A stretch of 64,000 bases of DNA from Desulfamplus sp. (GCA_015231615.1 JADGBE010000004.1:43051-107050); one strand, 5' to 3'; counted from the first letter of the stretch, positions 25,620 to 34,647 are shown. Program-made: numbers and translations. The notes: generated from the letters alone by a model not told the origin.

Positions 25620-27455
25620 ATGAGTGAAAAAATTTTAGGGCTTGAACTCTCTTCAGATTCATTGACAGCAGTTGTTATAAAAAGGTCTTTTAATAAATAC
25701 ACTATTGTTGACTCTGCTTGGACACAATGTGATTTAAAAAGAGAGACAAAAAATTCTCAAGAAGAGTCAAACTCTATTTCAAATTCTATTTGGAGAGGTT
25801 TGAAATGGGATAGTGAATCATTTGAAGATGCTCTTAAAACTCTTATATCAAAACTTGATTTAAAAGGGTGTTCTAAATCTGCTTTGTGCCTACCAGCCTA
25901 TTTAGTCTCATTTAGGACATTAAATATGCCTTTTGCATCGGAGAGTAAAATTCGCCAAATCCTCTCCTATGAGCTTACTTCCCATCTTCCTATTAGCTAT
26001 GGTGGTTATATTTCTGATTTTATCATATTAAAAGAATCTGATTTTATTGACTTCAACAATATTGATAATCCAACTTTAAGTAAAATATCAAACAGAGAGC
26101 AAATACCAACCACAACTTCAAAAGAAGAGCAAACTTCAAACTCAATTTCCAATAATACTCAAAATAGCATTCTAAATACCTCAAAAAAAGCATCAAACAA
26201 AACTTGCATCTTTACTGCATCTATTCCAGTTACTGTGATAGATACTTTTTTTTCTATTCTAAAAAAGTATGGGATAGAGCCTGAGCTTGTAACATCACAG
26301 GGGATTGTTGCAGCAAATTTCATTAATAATAATGTAATCAACAAAGAAAATAATAATTTAATAAAAGATAGTAGTTATTTAATAAAAGATAATAATTATT
26401 TAATAAAACAATTTGTAAATACTGGATTTAAAAAAAGAACTAATCAAAACAACGATAATGCTCTTAGTGTTTTAATTGAGAGGAGAGTTTCTGATACCCT
26501 TCTCTCATTTATTTTAAAAGGGAATATCGTAGCTATTCGCTCTTTTGTTGGAGATAAAGATGACTCTTTTGTTCAAAGAACCGTGCAGCAGACAATAATA
26601 GGTTTAAGCCAGAGATATAATATTGAAATTGCTAAGATTAATAAAATTGATCTGTCTGATTATGAATCGTCAATTAATCTTCAGATAGGTAATTTGGACT
26701 CCAATCATCTTCAACCAGATAAGTTTCAATCAAAAAATCTTCAAGCAAATAGTTTTGGATTAAACCAACTTCAAAAAGATAGTGTTCAATCAGATAATTT
26801 TAATCAATCAAATGCTATTGAACAATCAAATAAACTCCACTGGTTCAATGCTATAGCTGCTGCCTTTTGCTTAATTAAAAGAGAAAAGACAATCAATTTT
26901 TGTCAGGATAAATATGCCAAAAACTCTTTTTTTAATAAATTCAAAGATAATATTATTAGCTTATCCATTTTTGTAGCAACTCTTTTTGTCTGCCTATTTA
27001 TAAATATTGAATTTGATATTTTAGCTCTTAAAAAAGAGGTAAAAATTCTTGATAAAGCAATTACAGAGAGTTTCATAAAAACGTTTCCTGATGTGAAAAC
27101 TGTGGTAGAGCCACTGATGCAAATGCAAGTAAAAATAAGAGAGCTTGAGCAAAGTGGTTTTGTAAGGGGAGGGCAGGCGAGTAATGGTTCTCGTTCCAAG
27201 ATAAGGGCTATTGAAATTCTGTATGAGCTGTCAAACCGAATATCTAAAAATATTGATATTGAAATTACCCGTTTTCTTTTGAGTGAAGGAAGATTGGTAA
27301 TTGCAGGAAATACTGATAATTTTAACACTATTGATAAGGTCAAAACAGTTCTTGAGCAATATGATAGATTCAAAAGCGTTACCATAAATAGTGCGACTGC
27401 CGATAAAACAGGAAAGAGGATTTTGTTTAATTTTATCGTTGAGTTTAAGGAGTAA
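25620..27455 (+). CDS. gspL: Type II secretion inner-membrane assembly protein GspL, with repeat inserts
   Basis: 611 residues against about 400 usual. The N-terminal actin-like cytoplasmic domain begins KILGLELSSDSLTAVVIKR and contains SKSALCLPAYLVSFRTLNMPF and IRQILSYELTSHLPI. A single membrane helix lies at about 441-461 (NIISLSIFVATLFVCLFINI), then a ferredoxin-like periplasmic domain (EITRFLLSEGRLVIAGNTDNF). The excess length comes from low-complexity inserts: Asn/Ser-rich around 155-185, three 7-residue repeats NLIKDSS/YLIKDNN/YLIKQF near 245-262, and a Gln/Asn/Ser stretch near 355-402. GspL links the GspE ATPase to the pseudopilus. Confidence 0.85.
   Translation: MSEKILGLELSSDSLTAVVIKRSFNKYTIVDSAWTQCDLKRETKNSQEESNSISNSIWRGLKWDSESFEDALKTLISKLDLKGCSKSALCLPAYLVSFRTLNMPFASESKIRQILSYELTSHLPISYGGYISDFIILKESDFIDFNNIDNPTLSKISNREQIPTTTSKEEQTSNSISNNTQNSILNTSKKASNKTCIFTASIPVTVIDTFFSILKKYGIEPELVTSQGIVAANFINNNVINKENNNLIKDSSYLIKDNNYLIKQFVNTGFKKRTNQNNDNALSVLIERRVSDTLLSFILKGNIVAIRSFVGDKDDSFVQRTVQQTIIGLSQRYNIEIAKINKIDLSDYESSINLQIGNLDSNHLQPDKFQSKNLQANSFGLNQLQKDSVQSDNFNQSNAIEQSNKLHWFNAIAAAFCLIKREKTINFCQDKYAKNSFFNKFKDNIISLSIFVATLFVCLFINIEFDILALKKEVKILDKAITESFIKTFPDVKTVVEPLMQMQVKIRELEQSGFVRGGQASNGSRSKIRAIEILYELSNRISKNIDIEITRFLLSEGRLVIAGNTDNFNTIDKVKTVLEQYDRFKSVTINSATADKTGKRILFNFIVEFKE
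26349..26411 (+). repeat. 21-bp in-frame triple repeat inside gspL
   Basis: Three consecutive units built on ATTTAATAAAAGATAATAAT encode N/S-Y/N-LIKD repeats; the period of 21 bp (7 codons) keeps the frame. Confidence 0.8.
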
Positions 27456-27459
27456 TATT

Positions 27460-27756
27460 ATGAATATCAACAAACAAACAGATTTAATAAAAGAGATAGT
27501 GGAAATAGCAAATTTTATACCATTAGAGCAGACACTACAGCTTTATAAATTTGCACTTATTCTAAAGAGCCGAGTTTCTTCTTACGAAGAAGTATCTGAT
27601 AGTATAAATATAGATGAAGAGCTTTGGAAATCTCAATTTGCAAAAACTTCTGATGACAAGTTAGCTAATTTGGTAAAATTGGTTGAAACTGAGATAGATA
27701 AAGGTGCCACTATGCCAATGTTTAATAAAAATGGCGACTTTATTGAATGCAAATAA
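27460..27756 (+). CDS. Antitoxin-like protein of a toxin-antitoxin pair, inside the gsp operon
   Basis: 98 residues from the ATG at 27460 with AAGGAG eight bases upstream; a longer frame from 27391 only overlaps gspL. The protein is acidic and helical: LIKEIVEIANFIPLEQTLQLYKFALILKSR, then SINIDEELWKSQFAKTSDDKLANLVKLVETEIDKG and a short tail PMFNKNGDFIECK. It shows no classic ribbon-helix-helix or HTH I can name. The 10-bp overlap with the downstream toxin gene and the acidic C-terminal helix argue for an antitoxin. It begins 4 bp after the gspL stop. Confidence 0.7.
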   Translation: MNINKQTDLIKEIVEIANFIPLEQTLQLYKFALILKSRVSSYEEVSDSINIDEELWKSQFAKTSDDKLANLVKLVETEIDKGATMPMFNKNGDFIECK

Positions 27757-28022
27757 ATTCTCGAACAACAAAATCTTTCTGGAAACATTATTGGGGATTA
27801 CCTCTGTTAATTAGACAAAAGGCGATACAGTCTTATAAATTATGGCGAGATAATCCTGCACATCCAGCTATTTGTTTTAAACGAGTAAAAGAGAGTCAGC
27901 CAATATATTCAGTGCGTATTGGTTTATCATATAGGGCATTAGGGCTGTTCAAATCAGATACTGTAACATGGTTTTGGATAGGCGATCACGATGCTTACGA
28001 ATATCTTATTAATGAGCTTTGA
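27747..28022 (+). CDS. RelE/ParE-superfamily toxin
   Basis: 91 residues. The arrangement of FWKHYWGLPLLIRQKAIQSYKLWRDNPAHP, FKRVKESQPIYSVRIGLSYRALG and DTVTWFWIGDHDAYEYLI is that of RelE/ParE/HigB-like toxins: helical hairpin, then a beta sheet containing Arg/Tyr residues. Toxins of this type cleave mRNA on ribosomes or poison gyrase. The YSVRI.LSYRA core and the WFWIGDHD end suggest the mRNA-interferase-like branch, an inference. Start overlaps the antitoxin stop by 10 bp. Together with the upstream gene it forms a module inserted between gspL and gspM. Confidence 0.8.
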   Translation: MQINSRTTKSFWKHYWGLPLLIRQKAIQSYKLWRDNPAHPAICFKRVKESQPIYSVRIGLSYRALGLFKSDTVTWFWIGDHDAYEYLINEL

Positions 28023-28035
28023 AAAGGATTATGAA

Positions 28036-28569
28036 ATGTTCTCAAGTCTTTCTCGTCGTGAACAAGATGTGGTATCAGTTGGGAGTGTGGCAGTTATATT
28101 GTTTATTTTGATTCAGTTTATCCTATTACCAACTCTTGATAAGCGTCAATCATTTATAAATAAGGTTAATGCAAAAAAAGATGCTCTAAAAGAGATGGTA
28201 GAGCTTGAAAGCCGTTATCAAGAGATACAAAGCTCTGTTATGGCAGAAAAGATATTGGTTATGAAAAGAGATAAATCATTTACACTGTTTTCATTTTTAG
28301 ACAGACTTGCACAAGAGAGCAATGTTAAAGATAATGTTTCATACATGAAGCCATTTAAAAGACAATCAGAGAATAGCGAGGTTGCTTTTTCAAGTGTTAA
28401 AGTAAAATTAGACGAGGTTGTAATGAGACAGGTTGTTGATTTTATCTATAAAATAGAGAGTTCAAACAATCTTGTATATATCTCATCGTTATCTCTTTCA
28501 CGAACAGGAGAAAATGGTCAATTAAGTGCCATAATTGAAGCTGAAACTATCGTTGCACCAGAAAATTAA
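28036..28569 (+). CDS. gspM: Type II secretion assembly protein GspM
   Basis: About 177 residues from the ATG at 28036, chosen because AAGGA lies seven bases upstream; longer frames (27991, 28012) would overlap the toxin gene. Short cytoplasmic start (FSSLSRREQDVVSVGS), one membrane helix (VAVILFILIQFILLPTL, about 18-34), a coiled-coil stretch and a small periplasmic ferredoxin-like domain (VKVKLDEVVMRQVVDFIYKIE). This is the GspM layout. It partners with GspL. It now begins 13 bp after the toxin stop. Confidence 0.85.
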   Translation: MFSSLSRREQDVVSVGSVAVILFILIQFILLPTLDKRQSFINKVNAKKDALKEMVELESRYQEIQSSVMAEKILVMKRDKSFTLFSFLDRLAQESNVKDNVSYMKPFKRQSENSEVAFSSVKVKLDEVVMRQVVDFIYKIESSNNLVYISSLSLSRTGENGQLSAIIEAETIVAPEN

Positions 28570-28640
28570 AATCTCCAGATAAAATAATAGCCTATATACA
28601 AACAATATATTGGACTGCGAATAGAAGAGGATTTTCAAAT

Positions 28641-29579
28641 ATGAGAATTAAACATATTTTGTTTTACGCTGCTTATAGTTTTGCAGCGTTTTTTATTTTT
28701 TTAATTCTCCTTTTTCCAAAAGAGAAGGTGGCAAATATTGTATGCGAAAAGGTAAACTCAAAATTTGTAGATGGACAGATTGTTATGCAATCGCTTGCTC
28801 CTTCATTTCCGTTAAGTCTTAAGGCTATTAATACATCTATTCTTCTTAATGACGGCAATGAGGTAAAAATAGATTCTATTATTCTCTCCCCCCAAATCTT
28901 ATCTCTATACAAGTCTATTAAAAAAATAGATGTAAAAGCAGAAGCATACGGTGGAAATATTGACGGAGTTATTGATTTAGGAAAAGTTACGGAATCAGGA
29001 AAAATTAAAGATTTAGCAAAACCATTGTCAACTTATGATGTTAATGTGGCAATAACATTTCAAAATTTAAACATCCAAAATTTAAAACATACTGTAGAAA
29101 AATTTGATATTTTCTCTTCATTCATAATGAGTGGTAAGCTAAACTACAGCACATTAAAAGCTAAAATGGGTGGAAATGTTAGCGGTAATGGAAATGGTAT
29201 AATAGCCCTATCTAATTGTGTTGTAAAATCAGATAATATATTTCTCAAGCAGATGGGTATTGAGAAGGTAAGTTTTACAGATATTAATATTAAATGGGAT
29301 AAGAGTGAAGATATAGTTAATGTTGCTGTTTTTGATGCAAAAGGTTCTGATATTAAAATTAAATTAGCAGGAGAAATTTTGCTTAAAAAACCTGTAGATA
29401 TAAGTACTCTTGATTTAAAAGGGGAATTTCAACCAACATCTGCTAATATAACTTCTATTATTGCTGGGCTTTCTGGTTTATCATCTTTAAATAAGCTATT
29501 GTCTGGGTCTGCAAAAAAAGGGATTTCGTTCAAGATAACTGGAACTTTGCAAAGACCAATAGTTACACCGCTTATCTAA
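28641..29579 (+). CDS. gspN: GspN-like type II secretion protein
   Basis: 312 residues with one N-terminal membrane helix (ILFYAAYSFAAFFIFLILLF) followed by a beta-rich periplasmic region with repeated short strands (IDSIILSPQILSLYKS, KAEAYGGNIDGVIDLG, GNVSGNGNGIIALSN). This matches the AsmA-like/GspN proteins found at the end of gsp operons in Deltaproteobacteria. The C-terminus ends with GISFKITGTLQRPIVTPL, a typical closing strand. It ends the operon and overlaps the convergent methyltransferase gene by 8 bp. Confidence 0.75.
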   Translation: MRIKHILFYAAYSFAAFFIFLILLFPKEKVANIVCEKVNSKFVDGQIVMQSLAPSFPLSLKAINTSILLNDGNEVKIDSIILSPQILSLYKSIKKIDVKAEAYGGNIDGVIDLGKVTESGKIKDLAKPLSTYDVNVAITFQNLNIQNLKHTVEKFDIFSSFIMSGKLNYSTLKAKMGGNVSGNGNGIIALSNCVVKSDNIFLKQMGIEKVSFTDINIKWDKSEDIVNVAVFDAKGSDIKIKLAGEILLKKPVDISTLDLKGEFQPTSANITSIIAGLSGLSSLNKLLSGSAKKGISFKITGTLQRPIVTPLI

Positions 29580-30456
29580 TCTGCATTTTACCACTTATCG
29601 AATCTGTATTTTTGATGAAGTATAGAGCTAAACTCTTGCCAATTATAGGGTTTAGTAATTTTTCTATAAATCTTGTGATAAATGGATTTTCCATAATATC
29701 CCACACTAACAACTTGTGATAGAGGTTAATAATGTTGAAATTAGAGTTTGAAACACTTTGATTGGGGCAACCCATTAAACATTTGAGCCACCAAAATGGG
29801 GTGTGGAGACTGTGAGCATAATGGCTACCATAAAACTGAAATCCTAATGGAATAATTTTTTCAAGTAGCTCTTTTTTTTTGTAGATACGAATATGTCCGC
29901 CTTCTGTATTGCAATACTCTTTAGATAGCTTCCAACATATTTTTTCAGGCAAATATCGTGGCACTGATAATGCAAGTTGTCCTTTTGGTTTTAATACCCG
30001 TTTTAACTCTTCAAGGGCTTTTTGTTCTTGGTGAATATGCTCCATAACTTCAGAGCAGATAACTATGTCAAAAGTGTTGTCAGCAAATGGAAGAAGGTTA
30101 ATATCGCTGTTACAAAGCACCCATTGAGAGTCAGAACATTTAGAGTCAGAATCTTCCAATTTAGAGCTTTGAACTTGAGAATTTTGCGGTTCAGCACTTT
30201 GAAATTCAGCAACTTGTGATTTAAGACCTTGGAAGTTTGTTTTATTCTTTGATTCTAAATAGTTTTTTATAAATTCTTCGTGTGTTTCTATTTTTTCTTT
30301 TGCTACCGCCAAATCTTTATAACACATATCAGCACCCACACAGAATGTATTTTCAAATTCCCACGCCTTTGCAGTGTGCCTTCCTTCACCGCAACCAATA
30401 TCAAGGATTTTATATCCAGATTTTAAATCAAGACGGTTAAAGTCAATTGTGATCAT
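29572..30456 (-). CDS. Class I SAM-dependent methyltransferase
   Basis: 294 residues. Motif I ILDIGCGEGRHT at about 17-28, motif II VGADMC, and the later INLLPFADNTFDIVICSEVMEHI plus LKPKGQLALSVPRYLPE are the standard Rossmann methyltransferase set (Methyltransf_11). A low-complexity insert of about 45 residues (Gln/Ser/Asn, GLKSQVAEFQSAEPQNSQ) lies between motifs I/II and the DNTFDIV strand, encoded by degenerate repeats at about 30120-30240. The glycosyltransferase gene follows upstream on the same strand, 78 bp away, so polysaccharide or lipid decoration is possible. Substrate unknown. Confidence 0.85.
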   Translation of the reverse strand: MITIDFNRLDLKSGYKILDIGCGEGRHTAKAWEFENTFCVGADMCYKDLAVAKEKIETHEEFIKNYLESKNKTNFQGLKSQVAEFQSAEPQNSQVQSSKLEDSDSKCSDSQWVLCNSDINLLPFADNTFDIVICSEVMEHIHQEQKALEELKRVLKPKGQLALSVPRYLPEKICWKLSKEYCNTEGGHIRIYKKKELLEKIIPLGFQFYGSHYAHSLHTPFWWLKCLMGCPNQSVSNSNFNIINLYHKLLVWDIMENPFITRFIEKLLNPIIGKSLALYFIKNTDSISGKMQIR

Positions 30457-30534
30457 TGTGGTTATTATAGTTCCATTCTCTATATAATAATGTTTAAACT
30501 GTTGCCAGATTTGGGAACGATGGTTTGACTTATT

Positions 30535-31776
30535 TTAACGGTAAGCACTTATTATCTCCCTGTATGCCTGAACAGTTTTGATAGCAGTTGTCTCCCAAGT
30601 GTAGCTTTTCATAACTCTCTCATAACCAGCTTGAGCCATTTTTTCGCGTTGAGAAGGATTATCAAGAAGAGAGATAATAGCATCTTTTAAGGCATCTGCA
30701 TTGGCTGGCGGAACAATTTGGGCGGCATCTCCCGCAACTTCTGGAAGTGCCCCTCCAGCAGTGCAAATTACAGGTATTCTACAAGCCATAGCTTCCCCAA
30801 CTGGAAGACCAAATCCCTCATAAAGTGATGGAACAACCGCAATCGTTGCCTTTGCATACTCTTCAATGAATCGTCTATCGTCTATTCTTCCTGTAAATTC
30901 AACTGTATCTTTGAGATCAAGATTTTTGACAACCTTCTCAACACCGCCATCTTTTCTTGGCGAGCCAATTACAATTAGCTTAATTGGTCTTAACTTTGAG
31001 ATATTTTTTACTGCATGAAGAAGATAATAGAGACCTTTGAGCGGAGTGTCTGCACTGTTAGTAACAATAACACGGTTTGACTCTCTTTTTATGTTTTCTA
31101 AAGGGCGAAATAGCTCAGTGTTAATACCATTTGGGATAGTGATAAACCTCTTTTCAGGAATAGAAAATTCACGAGAAATATCTTGTTTTGAAAAATCAGA
31201 GACAGTTATGATTTTTGAGAGTCGCCGTGCAACATATTTTTGCATCCCAATAAATGAATACCATCTTAACTGTTTGAATTTTTGGTATATAGATTTTGTG
31301 CTTTTAACAGCAATTCGCCTATCAACAGTCATTGGGTGGTGAATTGTTGCTGTTACAGGCAGACGCTTTGATAGTGATAATATGCCATACGCAAGAGATT
31401 GGTTGTCATGGATAATGTCGTATCCTTTGAACTTGTTATTCTCTTTAATATATCTTTTAACTCTCATGCCAAATGTAAGAGGTTCAGGGTATCCCATGCT
31501 TGAGACTCCTAACCACTCAATTAAACTAATAGGATCAATAAGTTCGTGAAGTTTTGGAGTTCTGAAAAGATCATTAGGATTATATAGATCAAGAGTTTGA
31601 AGCATGGTGAGCTTTGCATCACCAATAAGCAGGGGATCAGGAGGTCCGGCAATGACTTCAACATGGTGTCCAAGGTCTGTCAAAGCACGGCTTAAATTTC
31701 TTACATAAACACCTTGACCACCGCAATGGGGATTGCTCCTATAGCTTATAAGTCCTATTTTAAGTCTGCTTTGCAT
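30535..31776 (-). CDS. Glycosyltransferase family 4 protein
   Basis: 413 residues with two Rossmann lobes (GT-B fold). N-terminal lobe: KIGLISYRSNPHCGGQGVYVRNLSRAL with the donor/acceptor loop. C-terminal lobe: VIVTNSADTPLKGLYYLLHA, KLIVIGSPRKDGG, VEFTGRIDDRRFIEEYAKA, and the nucleotide-sugar signature VPSLYEGFGLPVGEAMACRIPVI (EX7E). This is the GT4 set, transferring a sugar from a nucleotide donor with retention. It probably acts in lipopolysaccharide or glycan synthesis. It overlaps nothing and is preceded by 196 bp that contains only AT-rich sequence before the tRNA. Confidence 0.9.
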   Translation of the reverse strand: MQSRLKIGLISYRSNPHCGGQGVYVRNLSRALTDLGHHVEVIAGPPDPLLIGDAKLTMLQTLDLYNPNDLFRTPKLHELIDPISLIEWLGVSSMGYPEPLTFGMRVKRYIKENNKFKGYDIIHDNQSLAYGILSLSKRLPVTATIHHPMTVDRRIAVKSTKSIYQKFKQLRWYSFIGMQKYVARRLSKIITVSDFSKQDISREFSIPEKRFITIPNGINTELFRPLENIKRESNRVIVTNSADTPLKGLYYLLHAVKNISKLRPIKLIVIGSPRKDGGVEKVVKNLDLKDTVEFTGRIDDRRFIEEYAKATIAVVPSLYEGFGLPVGEAMACRIPVICTAGGALPEVAGDAAQIVPPANADALKDAIISLLDNPSQREKMAQAGYERVMKSYTWETTAIKTVQAYREIISAYR

Positions 31777-31972
31777 TGTAGAGTAATTTTCACCTTATTT
31801 TATGTCATTTCAACTTATTGTAATAGTAATATTTTATATCCATATACTTGGTATTATAAATGATCTTCCACAAAACCCATTTTATATCTAATAAACTCAA
31901 GGGATTAATTCAAGATGCGGGAAATCTAAAGAGTTAATTTCTATTTGGTAGGCTTTATAGATAGGATTTAGG

Positions 31973-32048
31973 TGGTACGCCCGACTGGAATCGAACCAGC
32001 GATTTTCAGCTTCGGAGGCTGATGCCTTATCCACTGGGCTACGGGCGC
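31973..32048 (-). tRNA. tRNA-Arg (anticodon CCG)
   Basis: On the minus strand, acceptor GCGCCCG (32048-32042) pairs with CGGGCGT near the 3' end (first pair G-U). The D-arm contains AGCCCAGTGGATAAGGC, the anticodon stem-loop is TCAGC-CTCCGAA-GCTGA with CCG in the middle, and the T-arm is CTGGTTCGATTCCAG. The 3' CCA is encoded (TGG at 31973-31975). Confidence 0.95.
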
Positions 32049-32193
32049 ATTGACGGGATTAAATACATTCTCTATAAAAAATAATCAAGACCTATCTATT
32101 TGCAGTAATTTAAACATAACAATGAAAGTAGCAGGTGATTTACCGATAGCTACAAGAATTATCGTAGAACCATTGTCAAAATTAGAATTGCTC

Positions 32194-33549
32194 TTAAATA
32201 AAATCTTTTAAAATTTTCTCTCTTGCTTCACCAGCAACGTACAAAGAGCCTGCAATACATATACACGCATTTTCTGTTGCATTTTTAATAGCATATTCAA
32301 CAGCGTTATCAACATTTTCAATGACCTTAGTTTTAACACTGCCTATAGTTATTGCAAACTCTTCTAAAACTATCGGATCAAGGCTTCTGTCAATATTTGC
32401 CCGTGTAAATATAATCTGATCAGCGACTGGCAATAGATACTTTAACATCTCTTTGTAGGGCTTATCGTTGAGAATGCCAATTATCATTGTAAGTTTTGAA
32501 GGATTATTTGTAGCGGTTAAAGAGTGCTGTTTTGCAAGGTATTTACTTAAGTTTTCTGCTGCATCAAGATTGTGGGCGCCATCAATTATAACTAAAGGTT
32601 TCTTTAAAATATATTCAAGCCTTCCTGCCCATTTTGTCAGTGAAAGACCTTTTCTAATGCTCTCTTGAGTCAACCGCTTATTTTTATCTATAATATGAAT
32701 ATCTTTATTTGTTTGCTGATTTTGTTTGTTCATTAAAAGTTCACACACAGCAAGGGCAATAGCAGAATTTTGAACTTGATGCTCTCCAAGAAGCTGAGTC
32801 TCCATGTTTTCCCAAACTACACCCATACCATTATAGGTAAATTTTGTTCCTAACTCAACTTCACAACTTTTAATTGCTGTAAAATCGTTGCCATATATAT
32901 AAATAGGCGATGACTCTTTTTGGGCAATATTTTTAAGCACTTCTATCGCAGACTCTTGAGCTACACCAGTAACTAATGGGGTGTTATATTTTATGATTCC
33001 GCCTTTTTCTGCTGCAATCTTTTCAAGAGTATCTCCAAGATATTCAGTGTGTTCCATTGATAGATTAGAGATAACTGTAACCTCAGGTTTTAGGACATTA
33101 GTTGCGTCTAATCTGCCTCCCATTCCAGTCTCAATAACTGCCCATTCAACATTTTCTTTAGCAAATAGATAAAACGCCATTGCTGTTGATATTTCAAAAA
33201 AGGTGGCTTTTCTCTCTCCAATGTCTGCTTGTTTTACAGCAAGATACGCCTCTACAACATCTTCGTTGGATACCATATTGCCATTTATGCAGAATCTTTC
33301 ATTAAATTTTATGAGGTGGGGAGATGTGTATAATCCTACCTTAAATCCTGAACAGCTAAGAATGGAGGCAATATATGAGGCAATAGAGCCTTTGCCATTT
33401 GTCCCTGCAATGTGAATTGATTGAAATTTTTTTTCAGGCTCTCCGAGTTTTTTAAGAATATCAGCAATAGTTTCTAACTCTAACTTAATTCCAAACCGTC
33501 CAAGGGCAAACATCTCTTTTAAGCATTCTGCGTATGAAATTGTTTCCAT
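32194..33549 (-). CDS. folC: Bifunctional folylpolyglutamate synthase / dihydrofolate synthase
   Basis: 451 residues of the Mur-ligase fold. The P-loop is SIHIAGTNGKGSIASYIASIL near residues 44-64, followed by GLYTSPHLIKFNERF (the folate-binding Ser-Pro-His segment) and ETGMGGRLDATNVL. The C-terminal domain begins near WAGRLEYI and contains IDGAHNLDAAENL. The enzyme adds glutamate to dihydropteroate and to folates using ATP. A small Asn/Gln/Lys insert (NKQNQQTNKDIHIIDKNKR) lies between the domains. The gene lies downstream of rpsU across a terminator. Confidence 0.95.
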   Translation of the reverse strand: METISYAECLKEMFALGRFGIKLELETIADILKKLGEPEKKFQSIHIAGTNGKGSIASYIASILSCSGFKVGLYTSPHLIKFNERFCINGNMVSNEDVVEAYLAVKQADIGERKATFFEISTAMAFYLFAKENVEWAVIETGMGGRLDATNVLKPEVTVISNLSMEHTEYLGDTLEKIAAEKGGIIKYNTPLVTGVAQESAIEVLKNIAQKESSPIYIYGNDFTAIKSCEVELGTKFTYNGMGVVWENMETQLLGEHQVQNSAIALAVCELLMNKQNQQTNKDIHIIDKNKRLTQESIRKGLSLTKWAGRLEYILKKPLVIIDGAHNLDAAENLSKYLAKQHSLTATNNPSKLTMIIGILNDKPYKEMLKYLLPVADQIIFTRANIDRSLDPIVLEEFAITIGSVKTKVIENVDNAVEYAIKNATENACICIAGSLYVAGEAREKILKDFI

Positions 33550-33565
33550 GTTTTAAATTATTTCC

Positions 33566-33612
33566 AAATAAAAACGGCAGACATTGTCAAAAAATATGAC
33601 TAAAATCTGCCG
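33566..33612 (-). terminator. Rho-independent terminator after rpsU
   Basis: On the minus strand CGGCAGA (33612-33606) pairs with TCTGCCG (33581-33575), with an inner GTCA/TTGAC pairing, followed by TTTTTATTT. It lies 29 bp after the rpsU stop and before folC. Confidence 0.75.
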
Positions 33613-33640
33613 AATTTACATTTAAAATAGACTTCTAAGG

Positions 33641-33844
33641 TTATTTTCTTCGAGATGCTGCTATTCTTTGTCTTCTCATAGCTTCTCTCATCTTACGGCG
33701 TCTATACTGACTTGGTTTTTCAAAATTCTTCTTCAACTTTAAACGTTTAAAAAGCCCATCATTTTGAATCTTTTTTTTCAAAATTTTCATGGCTCTTTCA
33801 ACATCATTGTCAATAACCTTGACAGAGATTTCCTTCAAATTCAT
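33641..33844 (-). CDS. rpsU: 30S ribosomal protein S21
   Basis: 67 residues, short and very basic, matching bS21: the N-terminus EISVKVIDNDVERAMKILKKKIQNDGLFKRLK and the C-terminal Arg-rich tail QYRRRKMREAMRRQRIAASRRK. bS21 joins the 30S subunit and helps start initiation. Length is normal (65-71). GAAAGGGGCG precedes the ATG. It ends with a strong terminator, so it is probably a single-gene transcript or co-transcribed with adk upstream only partially. Confidence 0.95.
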   Translation of the reverse strand: MNLKEISVKVIDNDVERAMKILKKKIQNDGLFKRLKLKKNFEKPSQYRRRKMREAMRRQRIAASRRK

Positions 33845-33972
33845 CGCCCCTTTCTTGCCGCCAGTTTTTAATTGACGGTTAATTTGTGTTTTTATATTAA
33901 TAAAATTTTATAACATGATTACAAATATGGGGCAAGTAAAAAAAATATGAAACAGTATAACACATAGGAGCA

Positions 33973-34647
33973 TTATATCTTTGAAAGCAATTCGTTTGTA
34001 ACAGATTTTAGGTCTTTCTCTCCCTGAAGAGTAACATATTTAATGGAAGAATCTTTTTCTGTTAAATCACGAAAATAATATGCAGATGCTAATGTGCCTG
34101 TTGTAGTATCGTAATAGATCGAATGACGCTTATCTATAGCAGCTTCGTCTTGATCGTCTGCTCTTGCAGTCAATCCACCACCGCACACCCTACATTTATC
34201 TCCATTTGGCTTAATAGCATCAATAAAAATATTGTTAGGATGGTTATTGTCGTTTTCGCAAAGACGGCGACCCATGATTCTGTCTTTTGCAATCTTTCTG
34301 TCAAGAATCATCTCAATAACATAATTGAGTTTAATCCCCTCTGCCTTAAGTGAGGCATCAAGTTTTTCAGCCTGAACTTTGTTTCTTGGGAATCCATCAA
34401 GCAACCAACCTTTTTTGCAATCATCTTTTTTTAGTCTATCAAGGATCATTGGAATAGTAATTTCGTCAGGCACAAGGTCCCCTCTATCAATATAGGCTTT
34501 TGCCTGTTTTCCAAGCTCTGTTCCACCTTTTATATTATCACGGAATATAGCACCTGATTCAATATGGGCTATATTATATTTATCTTTAAGAATTGAACCC
34601 TGTGTACCTTTACCACTTCCATTTGGACCAAAGAAAATAATGTTCAT
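33973..34647 (-). CDS. adk: Adenylate kinase
   Basis: About 224 residues from the ATG at 34647, chosen because AAAGGAG lies just upstream and because MNIIFFGPNGSGKGTQ is the family N-terminus; an upstream ATG at 34689 adds only 14 unrelated residues. P-loop GPNGSGKGT, NMP-binding SGAIFRDNIK, GWLLDGFPRNKVQAEKLD, and the LID region RIMGRRLCENDN...GDKCRVCGGGL with cysteines that could bind zinc. It converts AMP and ATP to two ADP. The LID is longer than in E. coli (extra NHPNNIFIDAIKPN). Variant LID motif aside, it looks active. Confidence 0.9.
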   Translation of the reverse strand: MNIIFFGPNGSGKGTQGSILKDKYNIAHIESGAIFRDNIKGGTELGKQAKAYIDRGDLVPDEITIPMILDRLKKDDCKKGWLLDGFPRNKVQAEKLDASLKAEGIKLNYVIEMILDRKIAKDRIMGRRLCENDNNHPNNIFIDAIKPNGDKCRVCGGGLTARADDQDEAAIDKRHSIYYDTTTGTLASAYYFRDLTEKDSSIKYVTLQGEKDLKSVTNELLSKI

